Assembly: GCA_904399395.1 (NCBI GenBank)
Contig: CAJFPJ010000019.1
Coordinates: forward strand, 1-61,566
Origin: an uncultured Clostridia bacterium
GTDB taxonomy: Bacteria > Bacillota > Clostridia > Oscillospirales > Acutalibacteraceae
Reading direction: 5' to 3'
Length of the DNA: 61,566 nt
Shown: one piece after another, positions 8,953-16,674 of the stretch
How the letters are laid out: the number at the start of each line of letters is the position of its first letter
How positions within the stretch are numbered: the first letter of the stretch is position 1
Program-made: the position numbers and the translations under genes
The notes under the pieces: model-generated
Told to the model about the DNA's origin: nothing
The model's input: the letters and a program-made list of their open reading frames with translations, nothing else
Databases searched by the model: none

Positions 8953-10836
8953 TCATATAGACGCAATATTAGATGGAGAAGCAATCTCATGCCAGAAGGG
9001 AGCCGGTATATCCCGCCTTCCTCTTTTCCATTCCTCCGGGTCAAAAGGCAGCCAAGTTTCGTCCAGCTCCTCAACGGTATCCGCCTCACCCTGAAGATAG
9101 ACCTCCAGCCTTTCCTTTGCCGTTTCTATACGACGGATCTGCCCGCCTATGCGCAGGTCAAATACATCCAGCCCTGCGGCCTTGCTGTTTTGGAGCCATT
9201 GCCGGCGAAAGGCCTCGGCGTATGCCTCTGCCCCCGCTTTCAGGCCAGGGAGGTCCTTTTCACAGAGTTCCCTGAGAGCCGCCATATCCTTTTGCCGCCA
9301 GGCACGGCGGAGCTTTTCCTGCACTTCCGCTTTTCTCCCCAGCAGGCGGGCCAGCGCTCCGTATACGGAGAAGAGAGGCTTCCATACCGGAGGCTCCGTC
9401 TCTCCTGCAGCCTCCAAAGCGGCGGCACATGTCCGCAAGTGGGCCCTATAGGCCGGGAGATCCAAAGCCGGGCTGAAAAGAGGAAACAGAATATCCTCAT
9501 ACAGCAGCGTCTTAGAGGTATTCACTCCGCACCGGCCTGGGGCTGGATTATCCGGTGTGAACACCAGCTGATCCGCCAGAAGAAAATCCTCCCACCGGCC
9601 CCCTGAAGCCAGCCGAAACCTATTTTTCAGGCCTTTTTCCCAGGCTTCATCCTTTTCGCCGCAGAAGCCGCTCCAGCAGAGTTCCGCCCAATACTGAAGG
9701 GTGGGCAACACCGCAAAGGGACTGCATTCGTCCCCGTTATCTCCCCACATGGTGAGAAGGATCTCCCGCACACCATGCTCCCGGCAGGAAGAGTGGGCTT
9801 TCCCTGCCAGGCTGATGCTGAAACTGTTGCAGGGCGCAGGGCCGGACCATTTCCACGCGCCGCCTGCAAAAATCACACGAGGGCAGAGCTGATCGTGCTT
9901 TTCCAGCATACGGTCATAGGTTTCCTTCTTTTCAGAGTAATAATCCCAGTAGATCAGTGTTGTGTCTTTTGGAATCGAACAGGCTACCTTTGGATCCATT
10001 CGACATTCCGGCGCATAATACTCCCCGCCGGAAGCCAGCCGAAAGAACATATCACTCCACAGCATGGGCTCAAACCCAAAGCGTTCCGCTATGGAATGCA
10101 CCCTTTCAAAATGCCGCAGCATCAGTTCCATTCTATTTTCATAGCCGTTCTTCTCCAGATATGCCCCCAGGCCCACCATATGGGCCTCATCCATGCCGAT
10201 ATTGATGCGTTTCCCTGAAAAGCATTCCCGCATGACGGAAAACATAGCCTCAATCAGCCTGTAGGTCTCCTCTTCCCCGATAAGGAGGATATCGCCGCAG
10301 TCCTGAAGCTTCCTCATGGGTTTCCATTTCAGGGACTGGCCCAGGTGCGCCAGCGTCTGAATAGCGGGTATCAATTCCATGCCAAGGGCCTTCGCACAGG
10401 CATCCAGATCTTTGAGCTCTTCTTTCGTATACCGGCCCCTTCCATAGCCGAAATACGGGTACTCTGGCAGGGGATACACATCCTCCATATACAACTGCAG
10501 GGTATTGTAACCCATCCGGCACAGAATGCCCATGAGCTTTTTCACTGTTTCAGGCCGGGGCACCGAATTGCGGGAGCAGTCCAACATAGCGCCCAGCCGC
10601 TCATAGGTTGGCGCTTCCTCCAGCCGCCAGCCCACGGCCTTCCCTTCGTTCTCTTCCAAAAGAAGCGAGGCGCGGGCAAGGTTCCTCTCCTTTGCCAGCA
10701 GGAGCTTCCACCCCTCTTTGGTGCGTTCCAGGGAAATTCCCGGCCCTCCGTGGGCCACCTCCACCTGCACTGCAGGTTCGGGGATACGCAGCTGGTTTAA
10801 AAGACCTTTCTGAAATTCCGTTATACCTTTCCACAC
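8953..10836 (-). CDS. Glycoside hydrolase family 20, exo-beta-N-acetylglucosaminidase-like
   Basis: The 627-residue enzyme has the GH20 barrel. LDCSRNSVPRPETVKKLM opens the barrel at about residue 84, and the catalytic Asp-Glu pair lies in NIGMDEAHMVG (Asp216-Glu217). Later segments include EPMLWSDMFFRL and REILLTMWGDNGDECS. No signal peptide is seen, so it is probably cytoplasmic, like GcnA-type enzymes that cleave imported N-acetylhexosamine oligosaccharides; substrate specificity is inferred. It starts with GTG, with GGAAGGAGC about 10 bases upstream. The first 15 codons and the upstream region form one arm of a 123-bp direct repeat with 13612-13733, so the 5' region of this gene was duplicated. 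Confidence 0.88.
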   Translation of the reverse strand: MWKGITEFQKGLLNQLRIPEPAVQVEVAHGGPGISLERTKEGWKLLLAKERNLARASLLLEENEGKAVGWRLEEAPTYERLGAMLDCSRNSVPRPETVKKLMGILCRMGYNTLQLYMEDVYPLPEYPYFGYGRGRYTKEELKDLDACAKALGMELIPAIQTLAHLGQSLKWKPMRKLQDCGDILLIGEEETYRLIEAMFSVMRECFSGKRINIGMDEAHMVGLGAYLEKNGYENRMELMLRHFERVHSIAERFGFEPMLWSDMFFRLASGGEYYAPECRMDPKVACSIPKDTTLIYWDYYSEKKETYDRMLEKHDQLCPRVIFAGGAWKWSGPAPCNSFSISLAGKAHSSCREHGVREILLTMWGDNGDECSPFAVLPTLQYWAELCWSGFCGEKDEAWEKGLKNRFRLASGGRWEDFLLADQLVFTPDNPAPGRCGVNTSKTLLYEDILFPLFSPALDLPAYRAHLRTCAAALEAAGETEPPVWKPLFSVYGALARLLGRKAEVQEKLRRAWRQKDMAALRELCEKDLPGLKAGAEAYAEAFRRQWLQNSKAAGLDVFDLRIGGQIRRIETAKERLEVYLQGEADTVEELDETWLPFDPEEWKRGRRDIPAPFWHEIASPSNIASI

Positions 10837-10923
10837 AATACAACCGCTCCTTCCGTCAAAGCGTCAAAGGGCATCCCGTTTATTACTGCCAGTATACCGT
10901 ATTTTTTCCTGTTCGTCCATATC
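10801..10923. repeat. Long direct repeat, copy 1 (GH20 5' end and upstream region)
   Basis: This 123-bp stretch recurs at 13612-13733 in the same orientation with about three substitutions and one indel. Similarity begins around 10791 with a poorer edge. It covers the first codons of the GH20 gene, its Shine-Dalgarno and about 87 bp upstream. The two copies bracket an AT-rich insert. Confidence 0.92.
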
Positions 10924-11078
10924 TCCTTTTCTGCTCTGCACCATGAGGGTCCCCGCCAGAAAATCACTTAAACGCAGATTTTGCAGACCAACGCTTTAAA
11001 AAATACTATTATGGATATAGATGTTGGTGATATTAATTATAACTATTCTTGATACTGGTCTCTTAGTTTTGCTTTCAC

Positions 11079-11084
11079 TATAAT
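11079..11084 (+). promoter_or_regulatory. -10 box upstream of the acetyltransferase
   Basis: A perfect TATAAT lies 37 bp before the ATG of the acetyltransferase. The hexamer 17 bp upstream (TGGTCT) is poor, and TTGATA further upstream is too distant, so promoter strength is uncertain. Confidence 0.4.
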
Positions 11085-11120
11085 AAGAGTAAACAAGACA
11101 TCGAAAGACGGTAGAGGAAT

Positions 11121-12035
11121 ATGAAAAATATAACCACGAAACAATTTCAGCCATTAACAGATAATCAGATTGTATGGGATTTGCTGGTAAAAAATTATGA
11201 TGAAAACGGAGTAGCAGCTCCATTTTTTGAGTATGCTCTTACTGCAACCTGGTTGGATAAGCGGTATCTATATCTGAATAGACTCTGGTTTGACGGGAAC
11301 AAGGCAGTGGGGTTTGTGTTCTATGAATCCCCGTATACAGATGTACATTTTAGTTTGAGTTGCGGGTATGAGGAGTTGGCAAATGAAATGATAGAATATG
11401 CCGAAAAATGCATGCCAGGAAATGATATAGACAAAACATTTATTTTTAAGCCGCGCCAGAAAGCGCTGATGGAAGCTGCTGGGAAACGGGGATACCGGCA
11501 GCATTATGTGGATGAAAATAATGTCATTGATTTTGGGGTGGCAGCATTAAACTATCCATTGCCGACGGGGTTTCATTTTGTTGACCCTGATAAAGTTGAT
11601 CCAGTAAAACTTGCGATATGTGCATGGAAAGGCTTTAACCATGAAGACAAGGGACCATTTGAAAATTGGGAGGCAGAAGATCCTGGAACTCCATGGAATC
11701 CGCAGAAGGCATATCAGGATACTATCGGCGGTCTTATGGCGCCACCGCCTCATTCCACATATGAATACAACGTGATCATTGCAAATGAAGAAGATGAATA
11801 TGTTTGCTTTTCAGGAATGTGGTGGGTGCCGGAAAATAGGCTTGCCTATATGGAGCCTCTTTGTACGATTCCTGAATATCGACATAAAGGATTGGCTTCA
11901 GCGGCACTTTCCAAGCATTATCATAGAATGAGAAAACTGGGGGCTGAATGTATGACTGGTGGAGGAAATCCATTTTATAAAAAAATTGGATATAATCGAA
12001 ATGCTCCATCGTTACAATGGAAAAAAATTGAGTAA
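11121..12035 (+). CDS. GNAT-family acetyltransferase in AT-rich insert
   Basis: The 304-residue product has a C-terminal GNAT domain: RLAYMEPLCTIPEYRHKGLASAAL carries the acetyl-CoA loop (YRHKGLAS), and GGGNPFYKKIGYN ends the fold. The N-terminal half looks like a degenerate second GNAT-like or substrate-recognition domain (VGFVFYESPYTDVHF). The substrate is unknown. Base composition is clearly richer in A+T than neighbouring genes and the strand is opposite to the flanking genes, both consistent with recent acquisition. It is followed 13 bp later by a nucleotidyltransferase gene, suggesting one transcript. Confidence 0.8.
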   Translation: MKNITTKQFQPLTDNQIVWDLLVKNYDENGVAAPFFEYALTATWLDKRYLYLNRLWFDGNKAVGFVFYESPYTDVHFSLSCGYEELANEMIEYAEKCMPGNDIDKTFIFKPRQKALMEAAGKRGYRQHYVDENNVIDFGVAALNYPLPTGFHFVDPDKVDPVKLAICAWKGFNHEDKGPFENWEAEDPGTPWNPQKAYQDTIGGLMAPPPHSTYEYNVIIANEEDEYVCFSGMWWVPENRLAYMEPLCTIPEYRHKGLASAALSKHYHRMRKLGAECMTGGGNPFYKKIGYNRNAPSLQWKKIE

Positions 12036-12048
12036 GGAGAAAACTGGT

Positions 12049-13137
12049 ATGAATTATTTAGAAAAAAGGAATCAGAAAATCATAGATGCAATCATTGAAA
12101 AAGCAAATCTTGTCTGCCCTGGCTCTCTTGCTTTAATAGGAATAAACGGCTCCTTTATGACTGGAGATTACCACCAGAAGTCAGATTTGGATTTACTTAT
12201 TTTGATCAATGATGATAGAGGGTGGCAACTGGGAAGTACTTTTATCCAGGATGATTTACAGGTAGGGCATGATATTTATTGTACCAGTTGGGAAGGATTG
12301 CAGAACGATGCACGATATGAACATCCTAATATATCAAAGTTGATGGATGCAAAAATTGTTTATTGCGCAGATGAAAAATATAAGCGAGAGTTGGAAAGAT
12401 TACGGAAGCAGGTAAAGGATAAATTATCAATGCCATTTGATAAGGAAGATTATGATAAAGCAGAAAATATGTTAAAGGAGGCAGAGCATTGCTACACAAT
12501 GGCTATGCTTTCAGAAAGCAAATCAGAGGTATTAGATTGGACCGGTGGCGTTATTTACTATATCGAAAATGCAATAGCAATGCTAAATAAGAAATACTTT
12601 CGATATGGGGTTAAACGTACTTATGAAGAGTTAAGCGCAATGAAGACAAAACCCGAAAGACTTTGTGAATTGATAGATAATACAATTTTAGCAGAATCCG
12701 TTAAGGCTGTAAAAGAACATGTATCAGTGCTTATAAAGGAAACAATTGCAGTATTTAACGATATGAAAAAAACTATTACCCCACAGAAAAAGTCTGCTAC
12801 TAAAGAGGAACTTACCGGCACATACGAGGAGATGTATTCTAATTGGCGAAATAAAATGTATTTGGCAGCCGAAACAGGCAATGCACATCTTGCATTTATG
12901 AGTATTTTTAGTGCCAATCATATGTTTTCTGAAATTTATGAGAGCGTAGATATTGCGAAATATGATGCCTTTATCGGATATAATCCTCAGGATTTGAAAC
13001 AGACGGCAAAGTCATATTCAGAAATTATGGAGGAATATCTGAAAGAGTATAGAAAAGCGGGAATACAAGAAAAACGCTATTGTGATATAGATAAATTTGT
13101 TGTTGAATATCAAAAGAAAGCTGATAAGAATAAATAA
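12049..13137 (+). CDS. Nucleotidyltransferase-domain protein
   Basis: A 362-residue protein with an N-terminal Pol-beta-type nucleotidyltransferase core: GSFMTGDYHQKSDLDLLILI (residues 34-53) supplies the Gly-Ser and Asp46/Asp48 metal-binding motif. A helical C-terminal region of about 250 residues follows. This layout is shared by aminoglycoside/lincosamide nucleotidyltransferase-like proteins and uncharacterised relatives; resistance is possible but not shown. The internal ATG at 12049 is preferred because AAGGAG lies 9 bases upstream; a longer frame would overlap the preceding gene. The gene is AT-rich like its partner. Confidence 0.75.
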   Translation: MNYLEKRNQKIIDAIIEKANLVCPGSLALIGINGSFMTGDYHQKSDLDLLILINDDRGWQLGSTFIQDDLQVGHDIYCTSWEGLQNDARYEHPNISKLMDAKIVYCADEKYKRELERLRKQVKDKLSMPFDKEDYDKAENMLKEAEHCYTMAMLSESKSEVLDWTGGVIYYIENAIAMLNKKYFRYGVKRTYEELSAMKTKPERLCELIDNTILAESVKAVKEHVSVLIKETIAVFNDMKKTITPQKKSATKEELTGTYEEMYSNWRNKMYLAAETGNAHLAFMSIFSANHMFSEIYESVDIAKYDAFIGYNPQDLKQTAKSYSEIMEEYLKEYRKAGIQEKRYCDIDKFVVEYQKKADKNK

Positions 13138-13340
13138 GAAGACTCTCCTGCTGTCTTAAATCCGAAATGATAATCCTCGACCAACATGTTTTGTTTATGG
13201 AAAGTAATGTGCAAGCTTGGGTTTGTGGTGTGGTATCTTTAACTTTGGGAAACTCCTTTTTCTCACTGGGATACCACCTGTCTGGTGACAAGCAGCCCTT
13301 CCACCAGCTCTTCTTGGGTGAACCTACTCCCTCGCCGCAA
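13138..13340 (-). pseudogene. Remnant of an XRE-type helix-turn-helix regulator
   Basis: On the minus strand, bases about 13335 down to 13260 encode RFTQEELVEGLLVTRQVVSQ, matching the N-terminal helix-turn-helix of regulators that usually read LTQEELAEKLxVTRQAVSRWE. The Trp codon expected next is TGA, giving a stop, and the following EKEFPK segment is degraded. No intact start or C-terminal domain remains. It lies inside the repeat-flanked insert, so it may be the decayed regulator of the acquired genes. Confidence 0.6.
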
Positions 13341-13341
13341 A

Positions 13342-13379
13342 GAAAGAAGTCGATCACTAGAAAGTGATCGACTTCTTTC
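13342..13379. repeat. Perfect 17-bp inverted repeat (hairpin)
   Basis: The arm GAAAGAAGTCGATCACT (13342-13358) is complemented exactly by 13363-13379, with a 4-base loop. No T-run follows on either strand, so it is not a classical terminator. It may mark an end of the remnant element. Confidence 0.7.
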
Positions 13380-13395
13380 AAAATTTGGTAAATCT

Positions 13396-13463
13396 AAGGG
13401 GACGAACCGCTCGCGTTTCCCGGCTTGCCCACCGTTTGCTCTGCTTCGGTGCCGGGCTTCGCC
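13396..13463. repeat. 68-bp dispersed repeat, copy A
   Basis: The segment starts AAGGGGACGAACCGCTCGCG and ends GCCGGGCTTCGCC. It recurs at 16004-16071 with three substitutions. It contains internal inverted arms (CCCGGC with GCCGGG, ACCG with CGGT) and could fold. It is GC-rich, unlike the surrounding AT-rich insert. Confidence 0.88.
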
Positions 13464-13611
13464 ACATGGCCGGTGGGGCAACAAGAAGTATATGAACATG
13501 AAGCACCTGGAGGCTGCCCTTGAGGATATCTTCATTGCCGGCTGACTTCATTTATTCGGGAGTCTGCAAACCTTTTTTAAAATTCCTCGACACGCCCCAG
13601 CTGCTTTAAAA

Positions 13612-13733
13612 AAACCTTTCTGGAATTCCGTTATACCTTTCCACACAATACAACCGCTCCTTCCGTCAAAGCGTCAAAAGGCATCCCGTTTATTACTGCC
13701 AGTATACCGTATTTTTTCCTGTTCGTCCATATC
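13612..13733. repeat. Long direct repeat, copy 2 (detached GH20 5' end)
   Basis: This is the second copy of the block at 10801-10923. It holds the upstream region and first codons of the GH20 gene, now disconnected from any body of that gene. It marks the right boundary of the insert next to the amt terminator. Confidence 0.92.
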
Positions 13734-13761
13734 CTGCAAAATTGTCTCTGCAAGTAGTCAG

Positions 13762-13799
13762 AAAAAACCCGCCTCCCTGGTTAATTCCAAAGAGGCGGG
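13762..13799 (-). terminator. Terminator of the amt-PII gene
   Basis: On the minus strand CCCGCCTC and GAGGCGGG (13768-13775 and 13792-13799) form a GC-rich stem followed by TTTTTT. It lies about 100 bp after the stop codon of the ammonium transporter. Confidence 0.85.
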
Positions 13800-13896
13800 C
13801 CATGGCTAAAAGCGAAGAAGGTTTAGCCGTTGTATGCCTGTTCCATATCTGAAATAAAGAAACGTATGTATATTGCTTGCCAGCTGTCCCAGAAAT

Positions 13897-15654
13897 TCAG
13901 TCATCTCCGGCCATTTCATCCTGAAGGGCATCGTATCCACGCTCACCCGTGCGGATTTTGACAACATCCTCCACATCGTAAATAAAGATTTTACCGTCTC
14001 CAATATTGCCGGTATACAGATTATCCCGCACAGTTTTGACCAAGGTTTCCACTGGGATCTTGCAAACTACAATATCAATTTTGATTTTGGGAAGCAAGCG
14101 AGAAGAAACCGGACTTCCTCTGAAATAGAGAGTATGGCCTTTCTGAAGCCCATAGCCAAAAACATTGGTAACGGTAATTCCTGTAATACCCAAATTGTCG
14201 AGAGCTTCCTGCAGCTGCGAGAACCTGTTCTGATTAGTCAGGATACTCACCTTTGTCATCTTTGCTCCAGCCGTTTCATGATGCTCCACAGGAACGGCCT
14301 CCTCTACACCCGCCGGCCCGCTCTGAGCAGCCATAACGGGAGCCACGGTTCCACTGGCCGCCGCGACGCTGTCGTGTTCAATTTCCTCTGCAACAAGAGC
14401 AAAATCTGGATAGGCCACGTTACCGTGCTCGCCGATATCCAGGCCCTGAATTTCCTCTTCCCGGGAAACACGGATCCCCATAGTCTTTTTCAAAATCAAC
14501 CAGACTGCGGCTGAAGAGACGAATGTAAACGCCCCGATGGCCAAGATGCCTACCAGCTGGATCCCCAGGAGGCCAAAGCCGCCGCCATAGAGCAGGCCGT
14601 TGGTTGTGGAAAGGGACGTTACACCCTCCTGAGCGAAAAGCCCTACGCAGATGGTGCCGAACACACCGCAACCCAGATGAACAGAGGTAGCTCCTACGGG
14701 ATCGTCAATTTTAATATTATCGAAGAAACTTACGGCGAATACAACCAGTATTCCTGAAAGAGCGCCAATCAGCAGAGACGATTCAATGGAAACATATGCG
14801 CAGCCGCCGGTGATCCCGACCAGGCCCGCAAGGCATCCATTGATCGTCATGCCCAGATCCGGCTTTTTCATGACAATCCAAGAGGTTATGGTGGAAGTAA
14901 GCACTGCCGCAATGGCAGAGGTATTGGTAGTCAAAAGGATATGGAAAACATCGGAAGGGTTCTGGAAGCTCATAGTTGAGCCGGGATTGAAACCGAACCA
15001 ACCCAGCCAGAGAACAAAGAGCCCGATAACCGCCAGAGACATACTATGCCCCGGAATAGCGCGTGGCTTTCCGTCCTTCCCATATTTTCCGATACGGGGC
15101 CCAAGAAACATAGCTCCCGCCAGAGCCGCCCAGCCGCCCACAGAGTGAACAACTGAATCGCCTGCAAAATCCATAAAGCCCAAGTCGGCCAGCCAGCCGC
15201 CGCCCCATACCCAATGGCCCACGATCGGATAGATCACCAGGGTGAGAACAAAGGAGAAAATAATAAATGTTATATATTTTACACGCTCGGCTACGGCACC
15301 GGATACAATGGTCGCAGCTGTTCCACAGAAGACCAGCTGGAAGAAAAATTTCCCCCAGAAAGGCACTGAAGAAGTCAGCGTATTATCATAAGCTGAAAGA
15401 TCTGAATTGCCCAGAATGAAAAGATTCTCCGTCCCTATAAAAGGATTGTCACCTCCAAACATAAGCCCCCAGCCCAGAAGCATAAAGCCAAGGGAGGAAA
15501 CTGCGAAAACAATAAAGTTTTTCGACAGGATGTTTACTGTGTTTTTCGATCTGGCGAAACCCGCTTCAACGCTGGCAAATCCCAGATTCATGAAAAACAC
15601 CAAAATGGCCGCAAGGAAAACCCACAGGGTATCCATTAAGGAAAATTCACCCAT
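13897..15654 (-). CDS. amt: Ammonium transporter fused to a C-terminal P-II signalling domain
   Basis: The 585-residue membrane protein has an Amt/Mep/Rh transporter of about 11 membrane segments (1-400; SVEAGFARSKN near the start, DFAGDSVVHSVGGWAAL in the pore region). A linker of about 60 residues leads to a complete P-II (GlnK-like) domain from residue 466 to 585. The P-II part keeps GLQKGHT, the C-terminal signature YTGNIGDGKIFI and RTGE, so ATP/2-oxoglutarate binding looks intact. The position equivalent to the modified Tyr51 of the T-loop is Val (RGSPVSS). Free GlnK normally plugs Amt from the cytoplasm; here the regulator is tethered. AAGAGGGAT precedes the ATG. Confidence 0.93.
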   Translation of the reverse strand: MGEFSLMDTLWVFLAAILVFFMNLGFASVEAGFARSKNTVNILSKNFIVFAVSSLGFMLLGWGLMFGGDNPFIGTENLFILGNSDLSAYDNTLTSSVPFWGKFFFQLVFCGTAATIVSGAVAERVKYITFIIFSFVLTLVIYPIVGHWVWGGGWLADLGFMDFAGDSVVHSVGGWAALAGAMFLGPRIGKYGKDGKPRAIPGHSMSLAVIGLFVLWLGWFGFNPGSTMSFQNPSDVFHILLTTNTSAIAAVLTSTITSWIVMKKPDLGMTINGCLAGLVGITGGCAYVSIESSLLIGALSGILVVFAVSFFDNIKIDDPVGATSVHLGCGVFGTICVGLFAQEGVTSLSTTNGLLYGGGFGLLGIQLVGILAIGAFTFVSSAAVWLILKKTMGIRVSREEEIQGLDIGEHGNVAYPDFALVAEEIEHDSVAAASGTVAPVMAAQSGPAGVEEAVPVEHHETAGAKMTKVSILTNQNRFSQLQEALDNLGITGITVTNVFGYGLQKGHTLYFRGSPVSSRLLPKIKIDIVVCKIPVETLVKTVRDNLYTGNIGDGKIFIYDVEDVVKIRTGERGYDALQDEMAGDD

Positions 15655-15684
15655 ACTACGATCCCTCTTTCCTTAAAAATAAAA

Positions 15685-15720
15685 AAGGACAAAGACGTTC
15701 CCGGGAACGTCTTTGTCCTT
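15685..15720 (-). promoter_or_regulatory. 36-bp perfect palindrome with T-run at the predicted amt 5' end
   Basis: The palindrome centres on TTCCCGGGAA. On the minus strand it is followed by TTTTTTATTTTT, so the RNA would form a terminator-like hairpin starting about 3 bases after the predicted transcription start and ending 30 bases before the amt start codon. It could be an attenuator, a 5' stabilising hairpin or an operator. Confidence 0.8.
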
Positions 15721-15729
15721 ACACTGCGT

Positions 15730-15758
15730 ATTATACGTACTTTTTCCTTTCTTGTCAA
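15730..15758 (-). promoter_or_regulatory. Consensus sigma-A promoter of amt-PII
   Basis: Minus-strand -35 TTGACA (15753-15758), 17-bp spacer, -10 TATAAT (15730-15735): a perfect consensus promoter. The start site would fall near 15723, immediately before the palindrome. Confidence 0.88.
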
Positions 15759-16003
15759 TAGGCAGACTTGCAGAACCGTTTTCTAATCCCCCTACATAAC
15801 AAGGACAACCCTACCAGCCGTAAACCTGCAAGCAATAAGCTGTTACATTTGCAAATACACAGAGATTCACAAATGATAACTGCCGGACTTGCCGACACCG
15901 AAATTCGCGCCCGTATCCAGTTTCTGCTGACGGTGAAAAGGCTTCTCTTCTCTTAAATTCGTGGGAAATTGTAAAAGCAATCGTCTTTTTTTCTTATGAA
16001 CGC
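15759..16003. other. Intergenic region between amt promoter and tRNA cluster
   Basis: No gene, tRNA or clear regulatory site is visible here beyond the amt promoter at its left end and the dispersed repeat at its right end. Confidence 0.5.
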
Positions 16004-16071
16004 AAGGGGACGAAACGCTCGCGTTTCCCGGCTTGCCCACCGTTCGCTTTGCTTCGGTGCCGGGCTTCGCC
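16004..16071. repeat. 68-bp dispersed repeat, copy B
   Basis: This matches 13396-13463 at all but three positions. It is followed by another hairpin (GAGAAATGCG with CGCATTTCTC, about 16081-16107) and by GGGTTCGAGCCCC, which resembles a tRNA T-arm. The segment looks like the debris of a small element beside the tRNA genes. Confidence 0.85.
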
Positions 16072-16151
16072 GCTCTTCGCTGAGAAATGCGTCACAGGCG
16101 CATTTCTCTACGCTCAGACCCTCTCAGGGTTCGAGCCCCACATTGGTAAAA

Positions 16152-16184
16152 AAAGGCCCTGCCCCCATAGGGGCAAGGCCTTTT
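16152..16184 (-). terminator. Terminator of the tRNA operon
   Basis: On the minus strand AAGGCC-TTGCCCC pairs with GGGGGCA-GGGCCTT around a short loop and is followed by TTTTTT. It lies directly after tRNA-Val, the last gene of the cluster. Confidence 0.75.
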
Positions 16185-16185
16185 C

Positions 16186-16262
16186 TGGTGGACGCAAGGG
16201 GACTCGAACCCATGACCTCTCGCGTGTGAGGCGAACGCTCTAACCAGCTGAGCTATGCGTCC
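16186..16262 (-). tRNA. tRNA-Val (anticodon CAC)
   Basis: The 77-base gene includes an encoded CCA end. Acceptor stem GGACGCA/TGCGTCC, D-arm GCTCAGCTGGTTAGAGC and anticodon loop CTCACAC with CAC, reading GUG (valine). The T-stem ATGGG/CCCCT has one T-C mismatch. It is the third gene of the cluster. Confidence 0.9.
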
Positions 16263-16268
16263 TAATAT

Positions 16269-16296
16269 GTAACCTCCGGAAAATTCCGGAGGTTAC
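16269..16296. repeat. 13-bp perfect inverted repeat between tRNA genes
   Basis: GTAACCTCCGGAA and its complement are separated by 2 bases. It lies between tRNA-Glu and tRNA-Val. There is no T-run on the transcribed (minus) strand, so it may be a processing hairpin rather than a terminator. Confidence 0.7.
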
Positions 16297-16303
16297 TTTT
16301 GTA

Positions 16304-16378
16304 TGGTGACCCGGACGAGATTCGAACTCGTGAAACCGCCGTGAAAGGGCGGTGTCTTAACCGCTTGACCACCGGGCC
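16304..16378 (-). tRNA. tRNA-Glu (anticodon TTC)
   Basis: The 75-base gene starts GGCCCGG, has the D-arm TGGTCAAGCGGTTAAGAC, the anticodon loop CTTTCAC with TTC, the T-loop GTTCGAATC and an encoded CCA end. Confidence 0.94.
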
Positions 16379-16382
16379 AAAT

Positions 16383-16459
16383 TGGTAGCGGCAACTGGAT
16401 TTGAACCAGTGACACTTCGGGTATGAACCGAATGCTCTAGCCAACTGAGCTATGCCGCC
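16383..16459 (-). tRNA. Elongator tRNA-Met (anticodon CAT)
   Basis: The 77-base gene starts GGCGGCATAGCTCAGTTGGC, has the anticodon loop TTCATAC with CAT, T-arm CTGGTTCAAATCCAG and CCA. The G1-C72-type paired acceptor end and overall likeness to Bacillus elongator tRNA-Met argue against initiator tRNA. A CAT-Ile tRNA modified by TilS is a less likely alternative. It is the first gene of the cluster. Confidence 0.9.
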
Positions 16460-16501
16460 ATATCGCTTTTGGGAAGAATTCTTCCATGAGAAGCGAGAAT
16501 A

Positions 16502-16531
16502 AGTATACTACAGTATATCCCATTTTGTCAA
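16502..16531 (-). promoter_or_regulatory. Promoter of the tRNA operon
   Basis: Minus-strand -35 TTGACA (16526-16531), 18-bp spacer and -10 TATACT (16502-16507), 43 bp upstream of tRNA-Met. Confidence 0.82.
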
Positions 16532-16674
16532 GGGAAAACCGAAAATTCAGCGAAAAATTTTTATTTTTCCGTCTGTGGGTTCCTCTTTTCCAAGGAGCTC
16601 TTCCAACAAGAGCTTTTTCTCTTGTGATTCTACCCTTTTTCAAGACACGATGCGCGCTGTAAAGAAAGACAGAA

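Noticed and set aside
15697-15708. Noc-binding site in the amt palindrome
   Set aside because: The core GTTCCCGGGAAC resembles the Noc site ATTTCCCGGGAAAT, but the flanks differ and the match is a by-product of a longer palindrome. It is not enough to claim Noc binding.
16595-16622. Hairpin AGCTCTT-AAGAGCT with T-run near 16600 as a terminator
   Set aside because: Its T-run is on the plus strand, where no plus-strand gene lies upstream, so it has no obvious transcript to end.
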